Assembly (NCBI RefSeq): GCF_024746835.1
Contig: NZ_CP080531.1
Coordinates: forward strand, 496,001 to 560,000
DNA from: Mesorhizobium sp. AR02
GTDB taxonomy: Bacteria; Pseudomonadota; Alphaproteobacteria; Rhizobiales; Rhizobiaceae
Direction of reading: 5' to 3'
Length of the DNA stretch: 64,000 nucleotides
The notes under the pieces were generated by a model. It saw only the letters and a program-made list of their open reading frames with translations, was not told the DNA's origin and ran no database searches. Below are positions 7,685 through 17,134 of the stretch, in pieces. Numbering within the stretch: the first letter of the stretch is position 1; each line of letters begins with the position of its first letter. A program made the position numbers and the translations under genes.

Positions 7685-8992
7685 ATGGGGAACGATCTCG
7701 CCGCATTCGCCAAAGAGAACGGCGTCAAATATTTCATGATTTCCTACACCGACCTGTTCGGTGGCCAGCGTGCCAAGCTGGTGCCGGCACAGGCGATATC
7801 AGACATGCAGAAGGACGGCGCCGGCTTTGCCGGTTTCGCCACCTGGCTCGACCTGACGCCGGCGCATCCCGACATGCTGGCGGTGCCGGATCCGGACTCG
7901 GTCATCCAGCTGCCATGGAAGAAAGAGGTAGCCTGGGTCGCCGCCAACTGCATCATGGACGACAAAGAGGTCGACCAGACGCCGCGCAACACGCTGAGGC
8001 GGCTGATCGCGGAGGCCGCCGGCGACGGGATGCATGTCAAGACCGGCGTCGAGGCCGAGTTCTTCCTGATCTCGCCGGACGGCAGCGTCATATCAGACCA
8101 GTACGACACGGCATCAAAGCCCTGCTATGACCAGCAGGCGGTGATGCGCCGCTATGACGTCATCGCCGAGATCTGCGACCACATGCTGGCGCTGGGATGG
8201 AGCCCCTACCAGAACGACCACGAGGACGCCAACGGCCAGTTCGAGATGAACTGGGCCTTCGACGACGCGCTGGCGACCGCCGACAAGCACTCCTTCTTCA
8301 AGTTCATGGTCAGGTCGGTCGCCGAAAAGCACGGCCTGCGTGCCACCTTCATGCCAAAGCCCTTCCAGGGCCTGACCGGCAATGGCTGCCATGCCCATAT
8401 CTCGGTGTGGGACAAGGCTGGCAAGACCAACGTCTTTGCCGACAATTCGATGGAGCTCGGCCTGTCGGCCAAGGGCAAGAATTTCCTCGGCGGCATCATG
8501 AAGCACGCCTCGGCCCTGGCCGCCATCACCAACCCGACGGTCAATTCCTACAAGCGCATCAACGCACCGCGCACGATCTCTGGCGCGACCTGGGCGCCGA
8601 ACACGGTGACCTGGACCGGCAACAACCGCACCCACATGGTGCGCGTGCCCGGACCCGGCCGCTTCGAGCTGCGGCTGCCCGATGGTGCCGCCAACCCCTA
8701 TCTGCTGCAGGCGGTGATCATTGCCGCTGGTCTGGACGGCATCCGCTCCAAGGCCGATCCCGGCAAGCGCTACGACATCGACATGTACCAGCACGGGCAC
8801 ACGGTGAAGGGCGCGCCAAAACTGCCGCTCAACCTGCTCGACGCGCTGCGCGAGTTCGACAAGGACAAATCGCTCAAGGCGGCGCTGGGTGAGGAATTCT
8901 CGTCGGCTTATCTAAAGCTGAAGCACCAGGAATGGAATTCCTATGCTTCGCACTTCACGCAATGGGAGCGCGACCACACGCTGGATATCTGA
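7685..8992 (+). CDS. gmaS: Gamma-glutamylmethylamide synthetase (glutamine synthetase type III family)
   Basis: 435 residues with the glutamine-synthetase fold: GVEAEFFL and the DHEDANGQFEMNW strand supply metal/glutamate ligands, NGCHAHISVW and NSYKR the ATP/glutamate loops, and GRFELRLPDGAANPYL the C-terminal catalytic Arg segment. GmaS ligates methylamine to the gamma-carboxyl of glutamate with ATP. The same family includes rhizobial GlnT, which acts on ammonia; placement between mgsABC and mgdABCD is the main reason for preferring GmaS. GAGGA precedes the ATG at 7685. Confidence 0.8.
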   Translation: MGNDLAAFAKENGVKYFMISYTDLFGGQRAKLVPAQAISDMQKDGAGFAGFATWLDLTPAHPDMLAVPDPDSVIQLPWKKEVAWVAANCIMDDKEVDQTPRNTLRRLIAEAAGDGMHVKTGVEAEFFLISPDGSVISDQYDTASKPCYDQQAVMRRYDVIAEICDHMLALGWSPYQNDHEDANGQFEMNWAFDDALATADKHSFFKFMVRSVAEKHGLRATFMPKPFQGLTGNGCHAHISVWDKAGKTNVFADNSMELGLSAKGKNFLGGIMKHASALAAITNPTVNSYKRINAPRTISGATWAPNTVTWTGNNRTHMVRVPGPGRFELRLPDGAANPYLLQAVIIAAGLDGIRSKADPGKRYDIDMYQHGHTVKGAPKLPLNLLDALREFDKDKSLKAALGEEFSSAYLKLKHQEWNSYASHFTQWERDHTLDI

Positions 8993-9028
8993 TGTCCGGT
9001 TTGGGGCGAGCGACCTCGGAATGAACGT

Positions 9029-10282
9029 ATGAAATACTCGATCTTCTCGCTCGCCCGTGCCGCCTTGTCCGGCCACAAGAACTGGCAGCGCACCTGGCGC
9101 GACGCCACGCCGAAGGATCGCTACGACGTGGTGATCATCGGCGGTGGCGGCCATGGCCTGGCCACCGCCTGGTTCCTCGCCAGCGAATACGGCATCAAGA
9201 ATGTCGCCGTGCTGGAAAAAGGCTGGATCGGCTCCGGCAATGCCGGCCGCAACACCACCATCATCCGCTCCAATTACGGCCTGCCCGGCAATACCGGCTT
9301 CTACGAATTGTCGATGAAGCTCTGGGAGCGCATGGAGCAGGATCTCAACTACAATTCGATGGTCAGCCAGCGCGGCGTCATCAACCTCTACCATTCCGAT
9401 GCGCAACGCGATGCCTATGCGCGGCGCGGCAACACGATGCGCATCAACGGCATCGATGCCGAACTGCTCGACCTCGCCGCGGTCAAGAAGATGATACCGT
9501 TCCTGAACTACGACAATGCGCGTTTCCCCGTGCAGGGCGGATTGCTGCAGCGACGCGGCGGCACAGCGCGGCACGACGCCGTGGTTTGGGGCTATGCCCA
9601 TGCGGCGAGCGGGCTCGGCGTCGACATCATCCAGAATTGCGAAGTGACTGGTTTCGTCAGGGACGCCAATGGCAAGGTGACCGGGGTCCAGACTTCGCGT
9701 GGCAAGATCGGCGCCGGCAAGGTCGGCATGGCCGTCGCCGGATCCTCGTCGCGCGTCGCGGCGATGGCGGGCTTGCGCCTGCCGATCGAAAGCCATGTGC
9801 TGCAGGCCTTCGTCTCCGAGGCGATCAAGCCGCTGATCCCCGGAGTCATGACCTTTGGCGCCGGCCATTTCTATGTCAGCCAGTCCGACAAGGGCGGACT
9901 GGTCTTCGGCGGCGACATTGACGGCTACAATTCCTACGCCCAGCGCGGCAACATGCCTGTAATGGAGGATGTCTGCGAGGGCGGCATGGCGCTGATGCCG
10001 ATGATCGGCCGCGTGCGGCTTTTGCGCCAGTGGGGTGGCATCATGGACATGTCGATGGACGGTTCGCCGATCATCGACAAGACGCCGGTCGACGGGCTCT
10101 ATCTCAACGCCGGCTGGTGTTATGGCGGTTTCAAGGCAACGCCGGGTTCCGGCTTTGTCTTTGCCCATCTGCTGGCCCGCGACACGCCGCACGAGGAGGC
10201 AGCACGGTTCCGCCTCGACCGCTTCCGGACTGGTGCCATGATCGACGAAAAGGGCCAGGGCGCCCAACCGAACCTGCACTGA
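9029..10282 (+). CDS. mgdA: N-methylglutamate dehydrogenase subunit A (SoxB-like, FAD/FMN)
   Basis: 417 residues, the beta-subunit type of heterotetrameric sarcosine oxidase. The N-terminus has an FAD-binding Rossmann motif (DVVIIGGGGHGLATAW, ~residues 32-47) followed by NAGRNTTIIRSNY. His182 in GTARHDAVVWGYA lines up with the His that carries covalent FMN in SoxB. It is the substrate-oxidising subunit of the MgdABCD complex. It lies 36 bases after gmaS and 10 bases before mgdB. Without this context it would be called sarcosine oxidase beta. Confidence 0.82.
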   Translation: MKYSIFSLARAALSGHKNWQRTWRDATPKDRYDVVIIGGGGHGLATAWFLASEYGIKNVAVLEKGWIGSGNAGRNTTIIRSNYGLPGNTGFYELSMKLWERMEQDLNYNSMVSQRGVINLYHSDAQRDAYARRGNTMRINGIDAELLDLAAVKKMIPFLNYDNARFPVQGGLLQRRGGTARHDAVVWGYAHAASGLGVDIIQNCEVTGFVRDANGKVTGVQTSRGKIGAGKVGMAVAGSSSRVAAMAGLRLPIESHVLQAFVSEAIKPLIPGVMTFGAGHFYVSQSDKGGLVFGGDIDGYNSYAQRGNMPVMEDVCEGGMALMPMIGRVRLLRQWGGIMDMSMDGSPIIDKTPVDGLYLNAGWCYGGFKATPGSGFVFAHLLARDTPHEEAARFRLDRFRTGAMIDEKGQGAQPNLH

Positions 10283-10292
10283 GGACGGTCAC

Positions 10293-10568
10293 ATGCGCAT
10301 CACCTGTCCCTTCTGCGGCGAACGCGAACTCGGCGAGTTCACCTATCTCGGCGACGCCAAACCGGTGCGGCCGGTGGCTGGCGCTTCGGAAGATGAGGTC
10401 TTCGACTACGTTTATCTGCGCGACAACATCGCCGGCGTGATGAGCGAGAACTGGTATCATGGCGGCGGCTGCCGGGCGTGGCTGAAGGTCACCCGCAACA
10501 CGCTGACGCATGAGATTTCGGCGATCGAACCGGCGGCCGGTGCCGGTGCCGCGAAGGTTGGCGCGTGA
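10293..10568 (+). CDS. mgdB: N-methylglutamate dehydrogenase subunit B (SoxD-like, Zn)
   Basis: 91 residues, the small delta subunit of sarcosine-oxidase-type complexes. The N-terminal CPFCGERELGEF supplies two Cys of the zinc site and later residues (YHGGGCRAWLKV) give a further His and Cys. Length and order between the beta and alpha subunits are exactly as in soxBDAG. The stop TGA overlaps the ATG of mgdC by one base (TGATG), so translation is coupled. Confidence 0.85.
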   Translation: MRITCPFCGERELGEFTYLGDAKPVRPVAGASEDEVFDYVYLRDNIAGVMSENWYHGGGCRAWLKVTRNTLTHEISAIEPAAGAGAAKVGA

Positions 10569-13549
10569 TGGCCGGCGCACAGACAAACCGGCTGGACAAT
10601 GGCGGTCTCATCGACCGCTCGGCGCCGCTGAACTTCCGTTTCGACGGTAAGAGCTTTTCCGGCTTCCAGGGCGACACGCTCGCCTCGGCGTTGATTGCCA
10701 ATGGCGTCAAGCTGGTCGGCCGCTCGTTCAAATACCATCGCCCGCGCGGCATCCTGACCGCTGGCTCGGAAGAACCCAACGCGCTGGTCGAACTGCGCAC
10801 CGGCGCCCGGCGCGAGCCGAACACCAAGGCAACGACGGCGGAGCTCTACGAGGGGCTGGAAGCCGCCAGCCAGAACCGTTGGCCGTCGCTGCGCCACGAC
10901 GTGATGTCGGTCAACCAGCTGTTCGCGCCGATCTTCGTTGCCGGCTTCTACTACAAGACCTTCATGTGGCCGGCGAAATTCTGGGAAGCGATCTACGAGC
11001 CGGCGATCCGCCGCGCCGCCGGCCTTGGCCGCGCTGCGGGCGTTGCCGATCCCGACCACTACGACAAGGCCTGGGCGCATTGCGATGTGCTGATAGCGGG
11101 TTCCGGTCCGGCCGGCCTTGCCGCGGCGCTCGCCGCCGGCCGCAGCGGTGCCCGCGTCATTCTCTGCGAGGAAGATTTCACGCTTGGCGGCCGCTTGCTG
11201 TCGGATGGCGGTACGATCGATGGCCTACCGGCCACCGAATGGCTGTCACGGACGCAGGCTGAGCTGGCAGCAATGCCCGATGTCCGCATCATGACCCGCA
11301 CGACGCTGTTCGGTGTCTATGACGGCGGCACCTATGGTGCGCTGGAGCGGGTCAACGACCATCTGCCCTCCCCGCCCGAGCATCAGGTGCGCCAGCGGCT
11401 GTGGCGGATCGTGGCCAAGCGCTGTGTGGTCGCCGCAGGCGCCCTTGAGCGGCCGATCGTCTTCGCCGGCAACGACACGCCCGGTGTGATGATGGCTTCG
11501 GCGATGCGAACCTATGTCGGACGCTACGCCGCCGCTCCTGCAAAGCGCATCGCGCTGTTCACCAACAATGAGGATGGCTGGCGCACGGTCGAGACGGCAC
11601 TCGGTGCCGGACTGCAGATCGCGGCGGTGATCGATGCACGGGCTGACGTCTCACCCGCTCACCGCTCGCTCGCCTCCAAGGGCGGCTTTACAGTGCTGCA
11701 TGGCTCCGTCAGCGGCGTCGAAGGCGGCAAGGATGGTGTCAGGAAAATCGCGGTGTCGCTGACCGGCGGCGCACGCGCCCAAGTCGAGGCCGACGGGCTT
11801 GCCGTTTCCGGCGGCTGGAATCCCGCGGTCGGGCTGACCTCCTACCATCGCGGCCGGCCGAAATGGCGCGACGACATCGCCGCCTTCGTCCCGGATGGCG
11901 CGCCTCCCGGCATGGTCGCCGCCGGAGCCGCCAACGGTGCCTTCGGCCTTGGCGCCTGCCTGGCTGAAGGGTTCGCCGCAGGTTCTGCGGCGGCGCGTGA
12001 TGCCGGGCGTGCCGGCAAGACCGGCTCAGCGCCACTCGCCGACGACGAAGCCTTTTCGTTGACGCCGCTCTGGCACGTCGCCAGCAAGGGCAAGGCCTTT
12101 GTCGACTACCAGCACGATGTCACCGCCTCCGACATCGAACTGGCCCAGCGCGAAGGTTTTGAATCGGTCGAGCATCTGAAGCGCTACACCACGCTCGGCA
12201 TGGCGACCGACCAAGGCAAGACCTCGAATGTCGCCGGTCTCGCCATCATGGCCGCGGTGAGCGGCCGATCCATCCCCGAGACCGGCACGACGATCTACCG
12301 GCCTCCTTACGTGCCGGTCGCCATCGGCGCCTTCGCCGGCCACCACCGCGACGAGACTTTCCATGCAACACGGCTGACGCCCTCGCATCACTGGGCCGCC
12401 GAACAGGGTGCCGTCTTCGTCGACACAGGTCTCTGGAAGCGGGCGCAATGGTATCCGCGCGCTGGCGAAAAGGACTGGCTTGACTCGGTGACGCGCGAGG
12501 TCAAGGCGGTGCGCGGCGGTGTCGGCTTCTGCGATGTCTCGACGCTCGGCAAGATCGACGTGCACGGCCCGGACGCCGGCGCCTTTCTCGACCGCGTCTA
12601 TATCAACACCTTCTCCAATCTCGCCGTGGGAAAAGCCCGTTACGGGCTGATGCTGCGCGAGGACGGCATCGTCTATGATGACGGCACGACGTCGCGGCTG
12701 GCCGAAGACCATTATTTCCTCACCACCACCACGGCCAAGGCCGGGCTGGTGATGCAGCATCTCGAATTCTGCCGGCAGGTGCTGTTTCCCGAACTCGATG
12801 TGCAGCTGACTTCGGTCTCCGACCAATGGGCGCAGTTTTCCATCGCAGGCCCGAAGACACGTGATCTGCTTCGGGAAATTGTCGCCCCTGCCGAGGACCT
12901 TTCCAATGAAGGTTTCCCGTTCATGGGCGCGCGGGAAATCGCTTTGCGCGGCGGCATCAGGGCAAGGCTGTTCCGCATCTCCTTCTCCGGCGAGATGGCG
13001 TTCGAGATTTCGGTGCCGGCGCGCTACGGCGAGGCGATGGCGCGCAATCTGATGCTGGCCGGCAGACAGTTCGGCGTCACGCCTTACGGCACCGAGGCGC
13101 TCGGCGTCATGCGCATCGAAAAGGGTCACATCGCCGGACCGGAACTGAGCGGCACGACGACGGCGGCCGATCTTGGCCTCGGCAAGATGATGTCGACCAA
13201 AAAGGATTTTATCGGCCGCGTCATGGCCGGCCGCGAAGCGCTGGTCGCGCCGGACCGGCAGGTCGTGGTGGGCATCAAGCCGACGGACAGAGCGCGCCGG
13301 CTGCGCTCCGGCGCACACATCATCCCGAAGGGGCAGACACCCGGACCAGGCAACGACCAAGGCTATGTCACCTCGGTCTGCTTCTCGCCGACATCAGACC
13401 AGTGGATCGGGCTGGCTCTAGTCGAGCGCGGCCGCGAACGCATCGGCGAGATCGTCCATGCGCACGATCCGATACGCGGCGAAGACTATGATGTCGAACT
13501 CTGCAATCCCGTCTTCTACGATCCGGATGGAGGGCGCCAGCGTGGCTGA
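10568..13549 (+). CDS. mgdC: N-methylglutamate dehydrogenase subunit C (SoxA-like, alpha)
   Basis: 993 residues, matching the sarcosine oxidase alpha subunit in length and domain order. An N-terminal ferredoxin-like 2Fe-2S-derived segment (FDGKSFSGFQGDTLASALIANG, ~20-105) comes first, then an NAD-binding Rossmann region beginning CDVLIAGSGPAGLAAALAAG (~175). The C-terminal ~400 residues are GcvT-like (DVSTLGKIDVHGPDAGAF, EDGIVYDDGTTSRLAED, GTEALGVMRIEKGHI) and should bind tetrahydrofolate, trapping the methyl-derived carbon as 5,10-methylene-THF. ATG 10568 is preferred over the GTG one codon earlier. Confidence 0.83.
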   Translation: MAGAQTNRLDNGGLIDRSAPLNFRFDGKSFSGFQGDTLASALIANGVKLVGRSFKYHRPRGILTAGSEEPNALVELRTGARREPNTKATTAELYEGLEAASQNRWPSLRHDVMSVNQLFAPIFVAGFYYKTFMWPAKFWEAIYEPAIRRAAGLGRAAGVADPDHYDKAWAHCDVLIAGSGPAGLAAALAAGRSGARVILCEEDFTLGGRLLSDGGTIDGLPATEWLSRTQAELAAMPDVRIMTRTTLFGVYDGGTYGALERVNDHLPSPPEHQVRQRLWRIVAKRCVVAAGALERPIVFAGNDTPGVMMASAMRTYVGRYAAAPAKRIALFTNNEDGWRTVETALGAGLQIAAVIDARADVSPAHRSLASKGGFTVLHGSVSGVEGGKDGVRKIAVSLTGGARAQVEADGLAVSGGWNPAVGLTSYHRGRPKWRDDIAAFVPDGAPPGMVAAGAANGAFGLGACLAEGFAAGSAAARDAGRAGKTGSAPLADDEAFSLTPLWHVASKGKAFVDYQHDVTASDIELAQREGFESVEHLKRYTTLGMATDQGKTSNVAGLAIMAAVSGRSIPETGTTIYRPPYVPVAIGAFAGHHRDETFHATRLTPSHHWAAEQGAVFVDTGLWKRAQWYPRAGEKDWLDSVTREVKAVRGGVGFCDVSTLGKIDVHGPDAGAFLDRVYINTFSNLAVGKARYGLMLREDGIVYDDGTTSRLAEDHYFLTTTTAKAGLVMQHLEFCRQVLFPELDVQLTSVSDQWAQFSIAGPKTRDLLREIVAPAEDLSNEGFPFMGAREIALRGGIRARLFRISFSGEMAFEISVPARYGEAMARNLMLAGRQFGVTPYGTEALGVMRIEKGHIAGPELSGTTTAADLGLGKMMSTKKDFIGRVMAGREALVAPDRQVVVGIKPTDRARRLRSGAHIIPKGQTPGPGNDQGYVTSVCFSPTSDQWIGLALVERGRERIGEIVHAHDPIRGEDYDVELCNPVFYDPDGGRQRG

Positions 13550-14165
13550 ATTTTCCTGGGACATCCGCAGTCCGCTTGAGCGGGCGCTTGTTGCCGGACC
13601 GTATGGTGCGCATGGCGATGCCGGCGTCTCGCTGACCGAGGTGCGAAATTTCGACCTCGTCCAGGTGATGGCGCGGCGCGGCAAAGCGGCGGAGATGAGC
13701 AAGACTGCCAAGGGCAGGTTCGGCGTTGCAGCTCCGGAACCGCCGAAGGCAGTCGGCACGGCGGATGCTACGTTGATCTGGTCCGGGCCAGACCAGTTTT
13801 TTGTCTTGTCCAAGGGCGGCAAGCATGGGACGGGAGCGCTTGCGCCTGCCTTTACCGCATCGGCATCGCTCTCCGACCAATCGCATGCACGGTCGCTGAT
13901 CAGCATCTCCGGCGCCAAGGCGCGCACGATGCTCGCCAAGCTGTCATCAATCGATCTGCATCCGGCGGCATTCCCCACCGGTGCGGCTGCTGCGACCTCG
14001 ATGGATCATACCAGCGTCACGCTCTGGCGGGGTAATGATCGGTCGGATGGGCAGGCGGTGTTCAACCTCCTGGTGTTCGCGACTTTTGCCGAGAGCCTGT
14101 GGCATACGATGCTCGATTCTGCTGCGGAGTATGGCGTCAATATCAAGCATTCCGAGGAATTTTAG
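13542..14165 (+). CDS. mgdD: N-methylglutamate dehydrogenase subunit D (SoxG-like, gamma)
   Basis: 207 residues of the sarcosine oxidase gamma family, the divergent GcvT-like subunit of the complex. I choose GTG 13542 (MAEFSWDIRSPLERAL) because GGAGGG sits about 10 bases upstream; it overlaps the mgdC stop by 8 bases. ATG 13527 is the alternative. Conserved-looking segments are LIWSGPDQFFVLS, SLISISGAKARTMLAKLSSIDLHPAAFP and HTSVTLWRG. It closes the mgs-gmaS-mgd series. Confidence 0.82.
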   Translation: MAEFSWDIRSPLERALVAGPYGAHGDAGVSLTEVRNFDLVQVMARRGKAAEMSKTAKGRFGVAAPEPPKAVGTADATLIWSGPDQFFVLSKGGKHGTGALAPAFTASASLSDQSHARSLISISGAKARTMLAKLSSIDLHPAAFPTGAAAATSMDHTSVTLWRGNDRSDGQAVFNLLVFATFAESLWHTMLDSAAEYGVNIKHSEEF

Positions 14166-14511
14166 ATCGCCAATTGTAGATCTCGGCGCCGCCCCTCATT
14201 GCCCTGCCGGGCATTTCTCCCCGTGAACGGGGAGAAAGAGGCTGGCCGTTACGCCGCGCCACTTCCGCAGCGCTGGTGATTGGCGAAAGCGGAGATCGGA
14301 GCGTCCTTCGCCCCGTTTACGGGGAGAAGATGGCGGCAGCCAGATGAGGGGCGGCGCCGACGTTCGGAAGATAAGGCTGAGCAACGAATTCATACCTTTG
14401 TTCACATCCGGCCCGCCACCTTCGCCTTGCCAAACGCGACGCCCCTGCTATTCTTGCTGCTAAAATAATTTCACGCACAGGCAAACTTGTTTCTCGAACC
14501 GCAAGGCTGAG
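14166..14511. repeat. 346-bp gap holding a 174-bp inverted-repeat element
   Basis: No gene. The perfect 15-base arms GGCGCCGCCCCTCAT (14185-14199) and ATGAGGGGCGGCGCC (14344-14358) delimit a ~174-bp element whose interior holds two more hairpins built on CCCCGT..ACGGGG (around 14218-14233 and 14311-14327). Its nested palindromes resemble RIME/mosaic-type repeats of rhizobia. It would also end mgd transcription. The remaining ~150 bases before 14512 include an AT-rich stretch near 14458-14475 suitable for a promoter. Confidence 0.75.
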
Positions 14512-16881
14512 ATGAGCCAGTCGCCCTACCCCACAGTCACAGCCGGAGCGCCGCGCCCGAGCCTGATCCTGAGGCCCGGCCAGATCGCGCTGCCGCCGGG
14601 GATGGAGCGCTATACGATCCAGGGCAATGGCGCGGTGCTGATCGAGGTTGAGGCCGGCGACACGATCACGGTTCGCAATGTCGAGGGCGGCCAGGCCTGC
14701 GAGTTGCTGGCCTGGGACAAGTCAGGCGCCACCGACCCCGGCATCTTCGGCGAGAAATCCAACAGCAATGCCGCCGGCATCAAGGCGTTGTTGACCGAGG
14801 GCGACGACAGTATCGGCGCGTTGCGGCGCGGCATTGCGCGCCGGCAGGTGCAGCTCGACCAGGCCAAGGCTGTGCGCGTGTTCGGCGCCATCACGCCTGC
14901 CGGTACGGAACAAGCATTCACGGTCACGTGTGACGGCTCCATGGTCATCGCCGCGCCCGGCGGGCCGATGCTCGTCGATGGCCACGACACGGCGACGCCG
15001 CTCACCGTCATAGTGCGCCGCGCCACGATCCGCCTGAAAACAAAATCGCAGCTTGCCGATCCCCTCGCCGATCCGGTGCTCGATCTGCGCGTCCATTCGG
15101 CGACGGCGGAATCCTATTTCGTCAAGGCCGGCGATTATCTGCAGATCATCGATGTCGAAGGGCGCCAGTGCACCGACTTCCAGTGCTTTTCGGCGCGCAA
15201 GCTGGACAAGGGCCTCGACCATCCGCTCGACGTGACGACGACGCGCACGCTGATGGGATCAAGCTATCCGATGCCCGGCCTGCACTCGAAATATTACGAC
15301 CAGGACATGGAGCCGCTGGTCGAGGTGGTGCAGGACACATGCGGCCGGCATGATGCCTTCGCGCTCGCCTGTGCTGCCAAATATTACGACGACATCGGCT
15401 ATCCCGGCCACACCAACTGCTCGGAGAATTTCAACGGTGCGCTGGTCGGCAAGGGCGTCAATCCCCGCGCCGGCTGGATGGCGATCAACTTCTTCTTCAA
15501 CACGGCGATCGACGCGCATGGCGTCATGGTCTCCGACGAGCCATGGTCGCGACCCGGCGACTATGTGCTGCTCAGAGCGCTGACCGACATCGTCTGCGTC
15601 TCCTCGGCCTGCCCTGACGATACGACGCCGGCCAATGGCTGGGATCTGACCGACATCCATGTGCGGACCTATTCCGGCCAGCACAAATTCTCGCGAGCAA
15701 TCGCCAGACGCATGACGCCCGATTCGGAACCGAAAATGACCCGCGAGACCGCTTTTCATTCGAGCTTTGCCAAGCACACCCGCAACTTCTCGGAGTATAG
15801 GGGCTACTGGCTGGCCAATTCCTTCGCCAGGCAAGGCCCCATCGACGAATACTGGGCCTGCCGGCAGGATGCCGTGATCATGGACCTGTCACCGCTGCGC
15901 AAGTTCGAGGTCACCGGCCCGGATTCCGAAGCGCTGCTGCAATACACGCTGACCCGCGACGTGAAAAAACTCGGCGTCGGCCAGGTCGTCTATTCCGCCA
16001 TGTGTTACGAGCATGGCGGGATGATCGACGACGGCACGCTGCTCAGGCTCGGCAAGGACAATTTCCGCTGGGTCGGCGGCGACGATCTGTCCGGCGAATG
16101 GCTGCGCGAAACGGCGAAAAAGCTCGGTCTCAATGTGCTGGTGCGCTCGTCGACCGACCAGATGCACAATGTCGCCGTCCAGGGGCCGAAGAGCCGTGAC
16201 ATCCTGCGAGAGGTGATCTGGACCTCGCCATTGCAGCCGTCGATTGACGAGCTTGAATGGTTCCGTTTCGCTGTTGCCCGGATCGGTGGCGGCAACGGCA
16301 TTCCGGTGGTCGTCTCGCGCACCGGCTATACCGGCGAACTCGGCTACGAGATCTGGTGTCATCCGCGCGACGCCGAAAAAGTGTTCGACGCCATCTGGGA
16401 GGCCGGCCAGCCGCACGGGCTGAAGCCGATGGGCTTGCAGGCACTCGACATGGTGCGCATCGAGGCGGGACTGATCTTCGCCGGTTACGAATTCTCGGAC
16501 CAGACCGACCCGTTCGAGGCGGGCATCGGCTTCACCGTGCCCTTGAAGACCAAGACCGATGACTTCATCGGCCGCGAGGCGCTGATCCGGCGCAAGGAGA
16601 ACCCGCAGAACAAACTGATCGGGCTCGACATCGACAGCAATGTCGCCGTCGGCCATGGCGACTGCGTCCATGTCGGCCGCGCCCAGATCGGCGTCGTCAC
16701 ATCGGGCATGCGCTCGCCGGTGCTGAACAAGAACATCGCGCTGGCCAGGCTCGACGTCACCCATGCGGCCATCGGCACGGAGGTCGAGATCGGCAAGCTC
16801 GACGGCCACGCCAAGCGGCTGCCGGCGCGCGTCGTCGCCTTCGCCCATTACGATCCGCAGAAGACCAGGCCGCGCTCCTGA
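14512..16881 (+). CDS. Tandem DUF1989-like units fused to GcvT (folate-dependent) domain
   Basis: 789 residues. Residues ~15-180 and ~190-400 look like two copies of the DUF1989/urea-carboxylase-associated fold: GDTITVRNVEGGQACELL (Cys63) and GDYLQIIDVEGRQCTDFQ (Cys220) align. The second copy is full-length with DTCGRHD (Cys277, His280), HTNCSENFN (Cys303) and a C-terminal SSACPDDTTPANGWDLTD. Residues ~410-789 are a GcvT domain: MDLSPLRKFEVTGPDSEAL, GGMIDDGTLLRL (conserved Asp pair), VSRTGYTGELGYEIW and ALDMVRIEAGL. DUF1989 proteins CgdA/CgdB form the Zn-dependent carboxyguanidine deiminase, so deimination or C-N hydrolysis plus folate-linked demethylation is possible. The true substrate is unknown. 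The next gene is an APC permease. Confidence 0.85.
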   Translation: MSQSPYPTVTAGAPRPSLILRPGQIALPPGMERYTIQGNGAVLIEVEAGDTITVRNVEGGQACELLAWDKSGATDPGIFGEKSNSNAAGIKALLTEGDDSIGALRRGIARRQVQLDQAKAVRVFGAITPAGTEQAFTVTCDGSMVIAAPGGPMLVDGHDTATPLTVIVRRATIRLKTKSQLADPLADPVLDLRVHSATAESYFVKAGDYLQIIDVEGRQCTDFQCFSARKLDKGLDHPLDVTTTRTLMGSSYPMPGLHSKYYDQDMEPLVEVVQDTCGRHDAFALACAAKYYDDIGYPGHTNCSENFNGALVGKGVNPRAGWMAINFFFNTAIDAHGVMVSDEPWSRPGDYVLLRALTDIVCVSSACPDDTTPANGWDLTDIHVRTYSGQHKFSRAIARRMTPDSEPKMTRETAFHSSFAKHTRNFSEYRGYWLANSFARQGPIDEYWACRQDAVIMDLSPLRKFEVTGPDSEALLQYTLTRDVKKLGVGQVVYSAMCYEHGGMIDDGTLLRLGKDNFRWVGGDDLSGEWLRETAKKLGLNVLVRSSTDQMHNVAVQGPKSRDILREVIWTSPLQPSIDELEWFRFAVARIGGGNGIPVVVSRTGYTGELGYEIWCHPRDAEKVFDAIWEAGQPHGLKPMGLQALDMVRIEAGLIFAGYEFSDQTDPFEAGIGFTVPLKTKTDDFIGREALIRRKENPQNKLIGLDIDSNVAVGHGDCVHVGRAQIGVVTSGMRSPVLNKNIALARLDVTHAAIGTEVEIGKLDGHAKRLPARVVAFAHYDPQKTRPRS

Positions 16882-16890
16882 GCGCGGCTT
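16870..16890 (+). terminator. Weak hairpin at stop of DUF1989-GcvT gene
   Basis: CCGCGCT (16870-16876) pairs with AGCGCGG (16881-16887) across CCTG, followed by CTTTCC. The hairpin spans the stop codon. It is a short stem without a clean T-run, so read-through into the permease is possible. Confidence 0.4.
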
Positions 16891-17134
16891 TCCGGACAGG
16901 CAAACCCTCGCTTCGGCAGTGCCGCAGGATGTATTGCGGCGTGCGCGCGCAAGCGTGATGTGCACGGCGTCACAAAACGCTTGACGTGAAAGCGCGCCGG
17001 ATCAATCTTCACTCTTAAGAAAAAAATACGACTGAGTGGAAACACCGGAGTCGTACGGTCATGTGCCGGGGAGCAAGCTTCGCGAAGTCGAGGCATCGCC
17101 GGCGGGGAACACTAGAAAAGGGGAAGTCACTGAC
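16882..17134 (+). promoter_or_regulatory. Leader and candidate promoter of second APC permease
   Basis: A 253-base gap. TTGACG at 16981-16986 is a reasonable -35; the -10 seventeen bases on (AATCTT, 17004-17009) is poor. CACTCTTAAGAAAAAAA (17010-17026) resembles the CACTCTCTTGAAAGAG leader of the first permease region (1119-1134), hinting at shared control, but the match is short. Confidence 0.35.

Noticed and set aside
9029..14165. Classical sarcosine oxidase soxBDAG with glyA/purU
   Set aside because: No glyA, purU or glycine-betaine genes adjoin; gmaS and mgsABC directly upstream favour N-methylglutamate dehydrogenase.
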